Shown here one piece after another: positions 24,447 to 34,170 of a stretch of 64,000 bases of DNA (position 1 is its first letter; each line of letters starts with the position of its first letter). Below the pieces are notes generated by a model. That model had not been told where the DNA came from, searched no databases, and saw only the letters and a program-made list of their open reading frames with translations. The translations under genes and the position numbers were made by a program. Origin of the DNA: Flavobacteriales bacterium. Lineage in GTDB: Bacteria; Bacteroidota; Bacteroidia; Flavobacteriales_C; GCA-002722245. The stretch covers positions 62,001-126,000 of the forward strand of contig JAHEZM010000002.1 of assembly GCA_023251075.1 (NCBI GenBank), in the 5' to 3' direction.

Positions 24447-26612
24447 TTACTTTTCCTCTTTTATTTTAGCACCTATTTTTTTTAGAATACTCTTCTTGTT
24501 TCCGTAAATAAATTCTCCTCCTTTTTTGATTATTATTTTGGCACCCAATCCCATTCTTAGTTTACTATTTTGATCTAAAATAAGTGAGCAATTTTCTTCT
24601 ATAATTATTTTTGAAAAGGGCTTCATTTCAATAATTCCTTTGTTAGATGTTAAAATGGTTTTTTCTGTCCAGCCAATATATTTTTCATTGTTGTGGGCTG
24701 GTGTATGTAATACAGGAGTACTTGCTTTACTAAGTGTAATATTTACTTTTTTGTTTACTATCAAAGAAGGTTTTTTAACATCAAAATCATTTTCATGTAA
24801 TTCAATATTCCCACACCACCTCACGTCTTTATCAACGTTGTAATTGTTCCAAATCACTTGTGCTTTAATACCTCCATCACTCAGCTCTTCCAGTATTTTT
24901 ATTTGGAGTCCGTTAAGGTGAATGGTTCTGTTTTCGTAAGAAGGAAAAACTCCATTTTTTTGAAAATTCTGATTGTATTCGTAATTAGAAGTATAGGTGT
25001 ATATTGTAATGGGAGAGGGGTTGGTAGAAATAGAAATTTCTGTATTTCCGGTGGCCTTGCAAAAAGCATCTTTCCAATCTCCATTGTGTTGGTAATAGTG
25101 CACTACTTTTCCGTTTTCAATTTCGCTTAAAGTGCATTTGGGTATTTCGTTGGGTTGAATAATAGAATCGTGATTGCTATCAAAAATGATGGTTAAATCA
25201 TTGAGTCCGGTGAATGAATTTGTAATACTATTTTTCTTATCTACCGGAATATTGGCATTGTTCCAATTGCACTCAATCCACTGACCTTTTTGCGTGCTGT
25301 CTTCAGCAATTTTAAAATCGTAATTTCCTTCCGCACTCAGCGGATACATCCATCCGGCTAATCCATTTCTACTTTTGGTATCGGAAGAATAAATTTCATT
25401 ATTTCCTTCTTTTTGATCTTTACCCACCTGAATGTAAGCGTAAATTCCGGGTGTTCCTTTAGGATATTTTCCATGGTTGGTGTTGTTGCATTCAGTTTCA
25501 CACCATTGATCTAATTCATGTCTCATCTGGTGATTTTCTAACCATAAATATTGATTTTTCACATCACCTTCTTTTTGCCATAAGATATGTGGCAGATGTA
25601 TTCTGAGAGCATCTCCGCTAGTGATAAAATCGCGTAAAATAAAAGTTTGTGAGGCAATGGAATCATTCAGTTTTATATCACCATTGATCTCTTTTTGGTT
25701 TTCATCTAGTGCGCTGATCAACATAGATTTTTCGGGGTTTTTCCAATTCATCATATCTCTATCCCAGGCGCAGGGAGTTTGGGTGGCAGCGTGAAACTGA
25801 CCGGTAACACCCCATGTAGCAGGTTGATTCATAAAAGTATGATTTCCTCTACCGCCCGATGAATGCCAATGGTTGCCTCCGAAAATTCCATGAAGATGTT
25901 CGGCTATAGTGATCATCTCTGCCGATTTATTGATGATGGTGCAATTGAAGGAAGATAAATTATTTACTCCTTTGAAGCTTAAAAAATTTCCACTATCGTT
26001 GGGATGAACACCATAACCCGAATAATCGATGGTGTTTTGATTCACAATAAAACGATTGTTTCGCCATACGATGTACAACAAATCTATTTTACCATCGGGC
26101 TGGTTGAGTTTTGCTTGTCCGGGTGGAGTGGGCGTCCACTGATCAAATTTCTCCAAAGGAATTCCATTGGCAGAAGTCAATATTTCGTTTTCGTACAATT
26201 CATTTATTTTTTTAGTGATTTCGGCAATTCCTGAGCTTCCCATTTTCACTTCCGAACAAGGTAAACTAATAACATAGGGAAAATAATCTCCTAACATTTC
26301 ATAAGCACCAAATGATGCAGTGTGGTAATATTTAGTAATAGCTCCTTTGGGGGAGCGGGTAATTTCATGATCAAAAAAATAATCGGCATTGTTCGGAATT
26401 TGTGTTACTCCATTGCTGTCTTTTGGCCATTGCCCGTTTAGGTTGTCGGCTAAGTTTTGCGGACAAGTTCCTTTCGAAAAATCAATTTCTGCATAAACCA
26501 CTAAGGTGTATAAAGTTCCTTTGGTGGGTACACTTACACCGTTACTAATGCTGAGTTGAGCAAAGCTATTAAAGCAAAGAAAAAAGAGTGAAATAAAATA
26601 CCATGCTCTCAT
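24447..26612 (-). CDS. Secreted protein with degenerate M6-metalloprotease-like core
   Basis: Exported protein of 721 residues with a signal peptide ending NSFAQ (about 19). The N-terminal half resembles M6-type secreted proteases in layout: LVVYAEIDF near the start, YFPYVISLP, a DGKIDLLYIVW segment and a GVTGQFHAATQTPCAWDRDMMNW region. Where HExxH is expected it reads EHLHGIFGGNHWH (238-250), with His239, 241, 248 and 250 but no HExxH. The C-terminal part has beta-helix-like runs (KIIIEENCSLILDQNSKLRMG) and no recognisable T9SS sorting domain. It may be a non-catalytic relative or use another metal arrangement. Substrate and export route are unknown. It precedes lpdA with a 48-base gap. Confidence 0.65.
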   Translation of the reverse strand: MRAWYFISLFFLCFNSFAQLSISNGVSVPTKGTLYTLVVYAEIDFSKGTCPQNLADNLNGQWPKDSNGVTQIPNNADYFFDHEITRSPKGAITKYYHTASFGAYEMLGDYFPYVISLPCSEVKMGSSGIAEITKKINELYENEILTSANGIPLEKFDQWTPTPPGQAKLNQPDGKIDLLYIVWRNNRFIVNQNTIDYSGYGVHPNDSGNFLSFKGVNNLSSFNCTIINKSAEMITIAEHLHGIFGGNHWHSSGGRGNHTFMNQPATWGVTGQFHAATQTPCAWDRDMMNWKNPEKSMLISALDENQKEINGDIKLNDSIASQTFILRDFITSGDALRIHLPHILWQKEGDVKNQYLWLENHQMRHELDQWCETECNNTNHGKYPKGTPGIYAYIQVGKDQKEGNNEIYSSDTKSRNGLAGWMYPLSAEGNYDFKIAEDSTQKGQWIECNWNNANIPVDKKNSITNSFTGLNDLTIIFDSNHDSIIQPNEIPKCTLSEIENGKVVHYYQHNGDWKDAFCKATGNTEISISTNPSPITIYTYTSNYEYNQNFQKNGVFPSYENRTIHLNGLQIKILEELSDGGIKAQVIWNNYNVDKDVRWCGNIELHENDFDVKKPSLIVNKKVNITLSKASTPVLHTPAHNNEKYIGWTEKTILTSNKGIIEMKPFSKIIIEENCSLILDQNSKLRMGLGAKIIIKKGGEFIYGNKKSILKKIGAKIKEEK

Positions 26613-26700
26613 GATTATTGAATAAGAGGATTAAGTTATGAAATTACTTTGATGATATTTTGAAAACAGCCGACTCAACATTTTTCTTTATTTTGGTTCT

Positions 26701-28425
26701 ATGAAGAATCAAGATAACAAAACACAATATTCTATCAAAAGAGCACAACTGGGAAGCCATTTGGTAGAAATAGAAATGCGGGTAGTGAATAAGGAGGGGA
26801 GAGATTTAATGCAATTTTATTTGCCTATTTGGAGACCCGGAAGATATGAGCTGGCCGATTACGCAAAAAATATTCAGCATGTAAAATTCAGTGGTGCCAA
26901 AGGAACCGAGTTGAAGTTTGAGAAAAAAGATAAAAGTTGCTGGGAAGTAGAAACCGATGGTTTAGGGGAAGTGATTGTACAGTATACTTATTACGCCAAT
27001 CAGTTGGATGCCGGTGCTTCTTTTGTCGATGCCAATCAGTTGTATATTAATCCCTGCAATTGTTTTTTCTACACTCAAGAGCATTTCTATAACGAAATAG
27101 AATTAACTGTTCAGGTGCCTAATGATTTTGTGATTGCTACAGGATTAAAAAAAATCAAAAAAAATATTTTGTCGGCAAAAAATTTCGATGAATTAGCCGA
27201 TAGTCCTTTCATTGCCAGCAATCAATTGCAAACAAAAAGTTATAAGGTTAAAGACAGCACTTTTCATGTTTGGTTCAATGGTGAGTGTAAACCCGATTGG
27301 GATAAAGTATTAAGCGATTGTAAAGATTTTACTACCGAGCAAGTGAAGGTTTTTGGTGGATTTCCAGTGGAAGAATATCATTTCTTGTTTCAAATTTTAC
27401 CAGTGAATTTTTATCATGGTGTAGAGCATTGTACATCTACAGTGATTGCACTCGGACCAGGCTATAGCCTGATGAAAGGTAAGTTGTACGAAAACTTTTT
27501 GGGCATTACTTCTCACGAATTATTTCATGCCTGGAATATCAAAGCAATTCGTCCGGTAGAAATGTATCCTTACGATTTTCAACGCGAAAATTATTCGCGT
27601 TTGGGTTATGTTGCCGAAGGGGTTACCACTTACTACGGAGATTTAATGCTGGTGCGTTCAGAAGTGATTTCACAAGATCAGTATTTCAATTTGTTGAATG
27701 AAACTTTTGATAAACATTTTTACAATTACGGGCGCTTTAACCAGTCGGTAGCTGAAGCTTCTTTCGATACCTGGCTAGATGGATACGTTAAAGGAATTCC
27801 CAACAGAAAAGTTTCTATTTACACCGAAGGCAGTTTGGCTGCTTTACTTTACGATTTAGAAATTTGCAAAGCAAGCGGGGGAAGAAGAAGTTTGGATTGG
27901 GTGATGAAAAAATTGTATAATGATTTTGCTTTAGAAGATAAAGGGTATAGTGAAGATGATTTTAAGAATTTAGTTAATGAAGCCGCTGGTGAAGATTTAT
28001 CGTGGATTTTCAACGATCATGTTTATGGAACAGCTGATTATTTCCCTTCCATTAATGAGTCGTTGAAATATGTGGGCTGTCAGTTAAAGAAAACCGATCA
28101 CCCACATCACCAAGCCACTTATTTCGGATTTAGAATTGAAAATAATATTGTTACCGAAGTTGCCCCATGCTCTCCTGCTTATGAAGTGGGAATGCATAGA
28201 GGTGATGAAGTTGTTGCAGTGAACGGATTGGCAATAGATAAAAACAAAGTAAGTGATTGGATTGCTTATTTCGATGACAACGTTTTGCTTACCATTCGCA
28301 AAGACAATAGAGTGGAGGAAGTAGTATTGAAAAAAAGTCAATTTAAATACTATCAGACGGCACGTATAGAAAGAGTAAAAGCTCCTTCCAAACAACAGGA
28401 AGAAGCTTTTACGGAGTGGATATAA
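26701..28425 (+). CDS. M61 family metallopeptidase (glycyl aminopeptidase type) with PDZ domain
   Basis: Zinc aminopeptidase of 574 residues. The M61 N-terminal beta domain is followed by the catalytic motif HELFHAWNIKAIRP at 272-285, with the third ligand Glu306 in AEGVTTYYGD and a YTEGSLAALLYDLEI helix. A PDZ domain lies at about 465-550 (VTEVAPCSPAYEVGMHRGDEVVAVNG). These features define the family, whose characterised members prefer Gly or Ala at the N-terminus. No signal peptide is visible, suggesting a cytoplasmic location. The gene is single: its upstream neighbour is divergent and its downstream neighbour convergent. Confidence 0.9.
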   Translation: MKNQDNKTQYSIKRAQLGSHLVEIEMRVVNKEGRDLMQFYLPIWRPGRYELADYAKNIQHVKFSGAKGTELKFEKKDKSCWEVETDGLGEVIVQYTYYANQLDAGASFVDANQLYINPCNCFFYTQEHFYNEIELTVQVPNDFVIATGLKKIKKNILSAKNFDELADSPFIASNQLQTKSYKVKDSTFHVWFNGECKPDWDKVLSDCKDFTTEQVKVFGGFPVEEYHFLFQILPVNFYHGVEHCTSTVIALGPGYSLMKGKLYENFLGITSHELFHAWNIKAIRPVEMYPYDFQRENYSRLGYVAEGVTTYYGDLMLVRSEVISQDQYFNLLNETFDKHFYNYGRFNQSVAEASFDTWLDGYVKGIPNRKVSIYTEGSLAALLYDLEICKASGGRRSLDWVMKKLYNDFALEDKGYSEDDFKNLVNEAAGEDLSWIFNDHVYGTADYFPSINESLKYVGCQLKKTDHPHHQATYFGFRIENNIVTEVAPCSPAYEVGMHRGDEVVAVNGLAIDKNKVSDWIAYFDDNVLLTIRKDNRVEEVVLKKSQFKYYQTARIERVKAPSKQQEEAFTEWI

Positions 28426-28443
28426 TATCTCTGCAGCAAATAT

Positions 28444-29331
28444 TTACCTGATTAAAGTAGCCGTACCTGTTAAGGTTTCGGTTAATGTTTTTGCCTCAAT
28501 TACAGTGTAGTAATCTAATACCCAGAAATAGGTTCCTGCGACAGCATCACTGCCATCACCTCCCATTTTTCCATTCCATTCAGGTTCTATTGCACCTGTT
28601 GCATCTTTGTTTTCGTACATTAATCGGCCCCATCTATCGTAAATTTTAAAATTAAATCCATCGATTTCTTTGTAGGTTATAGGATGAAAAGTTTCATTCA
28701 TACCGTCTCCGTTAGGAGTAAACACGTTGGGCATCACTAACCCTGTCTCTATAAATGAAATATCATCGAGAGCAAAGTCATTACCATTACTAATTGTATT
28801 TTGATTCACAATACATATATCAGCACTTGTTGCGGTGCCTGAATTCCAGATTTCATAAAATTGATTCCAGTCACAGGTATTACTCGTGGCATTGAAAGCA
28901 CTACCTAACAAATTTCCATTGATAGAAAATTGGAGTTTCGCTGGATTATTAGTAATTATTGAAGTGATGTAAGTAGAAAATTTATAATTGGTACCAGGTT
29001 TTATTCCACTGATGTGCTCACACCATATGGAAACATTTGCATCAGTTGAACCATTAATCACCATCATCTTTTTACCGCTTCCGGGTGTGTGGTCTTTACA
29101 ATTTTGCCAACCTGCAAATCCGGTAAAATTTCCCGTGCTATCGCATACGCAATAGTTTTTTTCATTTATCACAGGGTTATAGGGAAACCATGTTGCTAAA
29201 GAGGTACAGTTAGCAGTATATTGCGAAGTGAATCCAGTGCTTCCAGATTCAAAATCACCATTGGTGATTAAATTTTGAGCACTCACCATACCACATAGTG
29301 ATAAGGAGAGTAAAGTAAGTTTAGTTTTCAT
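28444..29331 (-). CDS. T9SS type B sorted surface protein (gliding-motility C-terminal domain)
   Basis: Exported protein of 295 residues with a signal peptide (1-18, ending GMVSAQ). The domain at about 20-195 (LITNGDFESGSTGFTSQY ... NDFALDDISFIETG) is closely similar to the N-terminal module of the truncated protein at 1-1297. The final 95 residues form the CHU_C/type B sorting domain (MPNVFTPNGDGMNETFHP ... FKIYDRWGRLMYEN ... GTYFWVLDYYT), which directs export by the type IX system and cell-surface attachment. The shared module may be a carbohydrate- or protein-binding beta-sandwich; its ligand is unknown. Confidence 0.9.
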   Translation of the reverse strand: MKTKLTLLSLSLCGMVSAQNLITNGDFESGSTGFTSQYTANCTSLATWFPYNPVINEKNYCVCDSTGNFTGFAGWQNCKDHTPGSGKKMMVINGSTDANVSIWCEHISGIKPGTNYKFSTYITSIITNNPAKLQFSINGNLLGSAFNATSNTCDWNQFYEIWNSGTATSADICIVNQNTISNGNDFALDDISFIETGLVMPNVFTPNGDGMNETFHPITYKEIDGFNFKIYDRWGRLMYENKDATGAIEPEWNGKMGGDGSDAVAGTYFWVLDYYTVIEAKTLTETLTGTATLIR

Positions 29332-29490
29332 TCAGGACAGTTTTAAGCTGGGTTCCAATGTAATAAAACAATACTGATTACGAAAAATAAAAATGAGTAA
29401 AAATTACTATTTAGGTGAGGATTTGTAATCACAACATCATGACCTGCTAATGTTTTGTGTGATGTATAATTTTCACGTTACAGATAAAAT

Positions 29491-29874
29491 TTACAACGAT
29501 GCTATTACAGAAATTTCAACATTTACATCTTTGGGCAAGCGAGATACTTCTACGGTTTCTCTTGCTGGAAAATTATCTTTGAAATACGATCCGTAAACTT
29601 CATTCACTTTAGAAAAATTATTCATATCGCTTAAGAAAATGGATGTTTTCAGGATGTTTTCAAAACCCATTCCTGCTTCTTTTAAAATAGCTTCCAGGTT
29701 TTTCATCACCTGATGTGTTTCATCCGTAATGTTGGCTATTTTTAAACTTGAATCAGCAGGGTTGATAGCAATTTGTCCACTTACAAATAAAAGATTATTT
29801 ATTTTCACAGCCTGATTGTAAGGTCCGATAGGAGCAGGTGCGTTTTGGGTATTGATGATGATTTTATTAGTCAT
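29491..29874 (-). CDS. ridA: RidA family enamine/imine deaminase
   Basis: Small trimeric enzyme (127 residues) that hydrolyses reactive 2-aminoacrylate intermediates formed by PLP enzymes. The YjgF/RidA pattern is complete: APAPIGPYNQAVKINNLLFVSGQIA near the start, a central VMKNLEAILKEAG helix, and FPARETVEVSRLPKDVNVEISVIA at the end, which includes the catalytic Arg (VEVSRLP). Length is exactly typical. It is divergent from the GGCT-like gene with a 35-base gap; the 159 bases downstream to the T9SS gene show nothing recognisable. Confidence 0.94.
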   Translation of the reverse strand: MTNKIIINTQNAPAPIGPYNQAVKINNLLFVSGQIAINPADSSLKIANITDETHQVMKNLEAILKEAGMGFENILKTSIFLSDMNNFSKVNEVYGSYFKDNFPARETVEVSRLPKDVNVEISVIASL

Positions 29875-29909
29875 AACGAAAATTTTGTTGAGCGAATTTA
29901 TAAATTAAA

Positions 29910-30338
29910 ATGGAAGATAAATATCAAAAATATTTTGCCTACGGTTCAAATATGAGTATAGAAGCATTGCAGGTTATGGGTGTGAAATATAAAAATGTTC
30001 AACCCGCCATTTTGCAAAATTATGTTTTGGTTTTTGATATTCCCGATTTAGTGAAAACAGAATTTGGTTTTGCCAACATCAAAAAAAATGAAGGAGGAAT
30101 TGTGAAAGGATTGCTGATGGAAATTAGTGATTCATCTTGGACTATTTTAGATCAGTATGAGGGTTTCCCCGATGATTATTTAAAAGAAGAATTAGTGGTT
30201 GAATTGTTGGGTGGAAAAATGGTTAATTGTGTAGTATATATAGGTAATTCTGTGGTTTTGAAAGATGGGTTATTGCCCTGGCCTTCTCATTTTGAGATAG
30301 TGAAGCAATGTCACCAAAAATATTTTAATGGGTATTAG
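29910..30338 (+). CDS. Gamma-glutamylcyclotransferase-like protein (AIG2/GGCT family)
   Basis: Small cytoplasmic protein of 142 residues with the GGCT signature YFAYGSNMS (about 8-16) and the acidic residue in a DQYEGFPDDYLKEE region that is expected to act as general acid/base. Relatives form 5-oxoproline from gamma-glutamyl peptides or amines; the exact substrate is unknown. Its 3' end overlaps the 3' end of the convergent lptD by 14 bases. Confidence 0.82.
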   Translation: MEDKYQKYFAYGSNMSIEALQVMGVKYKNVQPAILQNYVLVFDIPDLVKTEFGFANIKKNEGGIVKGLLMEISDSSWTILDQYEGFPDDYLKEELVVELLGGKMVNCVVYIGNSVVLKDGLLPWPSHFEIVKQCHQKYFNGY

Positions 30339-32796
30339 GCCAGCTATTTTGTTTTCTGTATTTCATGTCTTTTAACATTGTAGCTTTAGGCTGAATAATC
30401 AAAGAATAACTTTGTAGGGGCCCAAAAGGTACCCAGTGGAACAACAATTCCCAGCAGTGTAAATCCCTTTTAAGATCAAGAGAAGTTAAAGTAATTTGTT
30501 TGTTTTGAATATCATAACCGGTGCTGTAAGTAAGACTCCATTTGTTGGTGATTTTTAATGATCCGCTCAATTGAATGGTTTGTGTAATGGTTGAAGTAAA
30601 TAGAGGTTTACTGTAACGTAAGGCATAGGTTAGGTTCATGTCGCTAGGAAATTTAATTGCCGATTTTTTAGTGTATTTTGAAAGGTTACCCAAACGCAAA
30701 GTAGCTAATGCAGCGGCAGTAGTTATTCGAGAATTTTCGTTAAACATAACGGTATTTGTTTTTAAGCCTTTTGCATCTAAAGTATACGGACTCATAGTTC
30801 CGTTCATGTTTATGTTGATTAAATTGTTAAAGGCATCGGTGGTGAAAACGCCATTGATATCACTCCAATTATTTTTGGATGCGGCAAGATCGTATGAACC
30901 TGAAAAACTTAAAGATTTTATTAAACGTACTTTGATGTTGGTATCTCGATCATTGATTTTTTTTCTGTATTTCATGTCAACACTATTGTCTAGGCTAAAA
31001 ACCAATCTTGAGGAATTGCTTGAGCTTGGACCACCGTATAAGTAAGACTGTTGTGTTGTGTTTTGCATCGTACTATATCGTGTAATCTCTCCGGCTTTTT
31101 CATAGGTTCTAAAAGCTCTGTCTTTATTAATAATATCTTCAACGGGTTTTACATTTTGAACCCATGTCATATTGGGTTTTATAATGTGTTTGATATATCT
31201 CAGGCGAGCATTTTTTTTCACCGGACGATAGGTCATAAATAGTTGTGTATTAACTCCTATTCCGCTAATGTTTATTGAGGTTCCGGTGTTAAATGCATCT
31301 ACAACTCTTTCAATTAAAGTATCGCCATTGTATTCGTATCGCTTGTCGTTTCTTTTAAAATAATTGTAATTAACTACGCCAATAGATGGAAAAGAAAAGT
31401 TCAGAAACTTAACCGGTTTAAAACTTCCGCTGTAAGAAAAACTGAAAGTGTTTTTTATTCCGTTTTGTATCATCAGTGAATCGCTGTTTTTAAAGAAATT
31501 GTAATCTTTTCCACTAATGGTATTTCCAAAATCTGAGCTAAATTGAATGTTGAATTTTTTTACCACCCATGGGTTCATTTGCAAGCGAAGAGTAGGAGCT
31601 TCCACTGTCATTGCGTGAGTAATAATATTTTGATTGTGGCGTAAATTGGTTACCAAGGTGAAGCGCTTATTTAATTTGCTGGTGAGGTTTATAGCCGAGT
31701 TGTAGTTGTTATTGAGTACATTATTGATGTTGTTATTTGCTGCCAAAGAATTTTGAAAAGCGGTACTGGTACCAAAATTTACGTTAGCGCTAAAGGTGAT
31801 GTTAGGATTTGCTTTTACATCTTGTGTATGTGTCCAGCTAACCCGATAATCTTTAGTAACGCTATAGTTCAATAAATCTTTATCACCATTAAAAGAATTG
31901 GTATAGTTGAATGCAAGTGATCCGCTGTATTTATATCTCACCTTATAGTTAACGGTATTTCTCAGTGCCCAACTTCCTTGTGAGTATATATCACCGTAAA
32001 CGGTGTAATTGATTCTGTCATTAATGGCCCAATGAAATCCACCGTTGGTTAAATAAAACCCTCGCGATTTATCTTCACCATAGCCAGGAATTAAAATACC
32101 ACTTGCTCTTTTAGGGTTGTTTGGAAAAATACCAAAAGGTAAAATGAGGGGAGTAGGAACATTAGCAATTACCAGGTTGAGCGGACCGGTTACGATTTTG
32201 TCGTTTTGAATCATTTTTATTTTTTTGGTGGCAAAATGAAAGTGAGGGTGTTCGGCATCGCAGGTAGTGTATTTTCCTCCACCCACAAAAACAGTGTTTT
32301 CAGGTACTCTCTTAATTACTTCTCCATGAATATAACTTCCGTCTTGCTGTGTAATTACCTCTAGTACTCGTCCTTTTTGGGTTTTGAAATTGTAGCTTAT
32401 TTCGTTCGATTTGAAATTTTGATCTTTATCGGTAAAGGATGCTTTTTCAGCATAAGAACCATCGGAATTTCTTTTGCCATAAGCATGAATTTCATTTTTT
32501 TCCATATCTATCCAAATGTAGTCGGCCTCTAATTTAATAGTGCCATAATCTACTTTCGCATCGCCGTACAAATGAATTATTTTGGTGGTATTGTCGACGT
32601 CGAGAGAGTCTTCGGCAGAATATTTGATCTCTTTATCGAGTCCCGACTTTGATTTTTTCAAACCAACATTGTTAATAGTGAGTGTGTCGGTTTTAACGGA
32701 ATCCTTTTCAGTCACTGGTTTATATGCCCATATCGATAGGGGCATAAGTGTGCTGAGGCACAATGAAAGAAAAGTATGTAAATATTTACTTGGCAC
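30325..32796 (-). CDS. lptD: Putative LPS-assembly outer-membrane protein LptD
   Basis: Outer-membrane protein of 823 residues, GTG start at 32796 giving a signal peptide (to about residue 24). A periplasmic OstA/LptA-like domain comes first (IKYSAEDSLDVDNTTKIIHLYGDAKVDYGTIKLEADYI and following), then IPTPLILPFGIFP-type sequence and a long C-terminal beta-barrel with alternating strands. In Bacteroidota this two-part protein inserts lipopolysaccharide in the outer leaflet with LptE. It is divergent from the amidase and MCE genes, an arrangement common in the phylum. The conserved Cys pairs of E. coli LptD are not evident, which is usual here. Confidence 0.85.
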   Translation of the reverse strand: MPSKYLHTFLSLCLSTLMPLSIWAYKPVTEKDSVKTDTLTINNVGLKKSKSGLDKEIKYSAEDSLDVDNTTKIIHLYGDAKVDYGTIKLEADYIWIDMEKNEIHAYGKRNSDGSYAEKASFTDKDQNFKSNEISYNFKTQKGRVLEVITQQDGSYIHGEVIKRVPENTVFVGGGKYTTCDAEHPHFHFATKKIKMIQNDKIVTGPLNLVIANVPTPLILPFGIFPNNPKRASGILIPGYGEDKSRGFYLTNGGFHWAINDRINYTVYGDIYSQGSWALRNTVNYKVRYKYSGSLAFNYTNSFNGDKDLLNYSVTKDYRVSWTHTQDVKANPNITFSANVNFGTSTAFQNSLAANNNINNVLNNNYNSAINLTSKLNKRFTLVTNLRHNQNIITHAMTVEAPTLRLQMNPWVVKKFNIQFSSDFGNTISGKDYNFFKNSDSLMIQNGIKNTFSFSYSGSFKPVKFLNFSFPSIGVVNYNYFKRNDKRYEYNGDTLIERVVDAFNTGTSINISGIGVNTQLFMTYRPVKKNARLRYIKHIIKPNMTWVQNVKPVEDIINKDRAFRTYEKAGEITRYSTMQNTTQQSYLYGGPSSSNSSRLVFSLDNSVDMKYRKKINDRDTNIKVRLIKSLSFSGSYDLAASKNNWSDINGVFTTDAFNNLININMNGTMSPYTLDAKGLKTNTVMFNENSRITTAAALATLRLGNLSKYTKKSAIKFPSDMNLTYALRYSKPLFTSTITQTIQLSGSLKITNKWSLTYSTGYDIQNKQITLTSLDLKRDLHCWELLFHWVPFGPLQSYSLIIQPKATMLKDMKYRKQNSWPNTH

Positions 32797-32860
32797 CGCT
32801 ACAATATTAAATTTGCTAATTAACGTTTATAAATTAGAAAACGCTCAAAGCTAACGAAAA

Positions 32861-34135
32861 ATGAAGTTTTTACGGAAATATAGACGGTCTATTTTCTTCG
32901 GGTGGCTCTCGGCAATGGTTATTTTCGTTTTTTTAACAAGCGGTAAAAGCAGACCAGCACCTCAGGGCACTGGCTACAAGTTAAAAACGGTAGTGATTGA
33001 TGCAGGTCATGGTGGTACCGATCCTGGCTGTATAGGATCAAAGATCAACGAAAAAGCTGTTGCTTTAGGTATTGCAACAAGGTTGGGTAAATACATTACC
33101 GATAATTTTCCTGGGGTTAAAGTGATTTATACCCGCGATACGGATGTGTTTATTACTTTGGCCGATAGAGCTAAAATTGCCAATGATGCCAAAGCCGATT
33201 TATTTATCAGTATTCACGCCAATGCCAATCCTAAAAAAGAACCCTATGGTACAGAAACCTATGTGATGGGGGTGGGTACCGATATGGATAGAAATGCGGA
33301 TATTGCTAAAACCAGAGAGAATTCTGTGATTTTTATGGAACAAGATTACAAGAAAAACTATGATGGTTTGGATCCTAATAATCCAGAAACAGAAATTCTA
33401 ATTCAGTTGGGGCAAAAAGAAAAACAAGATCAAAGTCTTTACCTCGCTGCTAAGGTTCAAAACCAGTTTGAAACGCGCATGAAACTTTTGAACAGAGGGG
33501 TAAAGCAGCGTGTATTGTATGTGATGTATCGAACGGTAATGCCTAGTATTTTGGTGGAAACCGGTTTTTTAACCAATACGGAAGATGAAAAATATTTGAG
33601 TTCGGATAAAGGACAAGCCTATGTGGCAGCCAGTGTTTTTAGGGCTTTTAGAATGTATAAAATGCAAGTAGAGGGTTTTGGTGCTGCTGAAATTAAAGCC
33701 GCTGAGGAAGAGGATTTCAAAAAACATACTGCCGAAATTGGTGAAATGCCCGAGACGGGTAGTGTTGTGAATAAGTCTCCTGCCGAAACTTTAGAAGTTA
33801 TAAAAGAAGTAGTTAAAGTGCCCCCTGTAAACAAGGAAGAGAAAAAAAATGTAGCAGATTCTTCCGGTTTAATATTTAGGGTTCAGTTCACTTCCTTAAG
33901 TAAGAAAATTGAATTAACTTCACCCAAGTTTAAAGGGCTTACCGATATAAAGGTTTTTGAAAATGGTGAACAATTTAAATATACTACCGGTAAGTCGAAA
34001 ACATTAGAAGAGGCTGCAAAGGTTCAGCAAAGTGCGGTAGAAAAAGGATTCAAAAGTGCTTATGTTGTGGCGTATTACAATGGTGAAGCGATTTCAATGA
34101 AAAGAGCTAAAGAATTATTGGCTCAAAAGAAATAA
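32861..34135 (+). CDS. N-acetylmuramoyl-L-alanine amidase (Amidase_3) with SPOR-like C-terminus
   Basis: Periplasmic zinc amidase that removes stem peptides from peptidoglycan, normally at the division septum. The 424 residues have an N-terminal membrane segment or signal (10-27) and the Amidase_3 domain: VVIDAGHGGTDPG (His ligand), INEKAVALGIA (Glu ligand), LFISIHANANP (His ligand) and VETGFLTNTEDEKYL (catalytic Glu). A Pro/Glu-rich linker leads to a C-terminal SPOR-like domain ending YVVAYYNGEAISMKRAKELL, similar to that at 4286-5920. The inserted segment after the second His is long, as in other Bacteroidota enzymes. It starts 64 bases from the divergent lptD and is followed by the MCE gene. 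Confidence 0.9.
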   Translation: MKFLRKYRRSIFFGWLSAMVIFVFLTSGKSRPAPQGTGYKLKTVVIDAGHGGTDPGCIGSKINEKAVALGIATRLGKYITDNFPGVKVIYTRDTDVFITLADRAKIANDAKADLFISIHANANPKKEPYGTETYVMGVGTDMDRNADIAKTRENSVIFMEQDYKKNYDGLDPNNPETEILIQLGQKEKQDQSLYLAAKVQNQFETRMKLLNRGVKQRVLYVMYRTVMPSILVETGFLTNTEDEKYLSSDKGQAYVAASVFRAFRMYKMQVEGFGAAEIKAAEEEDFKKHTAEIGEMPETGSVVNKSPAETLEVIKEVVKVPPVNKEEKKNVADSSGLIFRVQFTSLSKKIELTSPKFKGLTDIKVFENGEQFKYTTGKSKTLEEAAKVQQSAVEKGFKSAYVVAYYNGEAISMKRAKELLAQKK

Positions 34136-34170
34136 GAATTTAATAAGGCAAATGCCTAAAAGAATATAGA

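Noticed and set aside
28426-28443. Terminator between M61 and the T9SS gene
   Set aside because: The 18-base gap has no hairpin or T run that I can see.
29332-29490. Possible RNA gene in the gap between ridA and the T9SS gene
   Set aside because: Only a short imperfect repeat was seen; no tRNA fold, riboswitch or conserved RNA motif was recognised.
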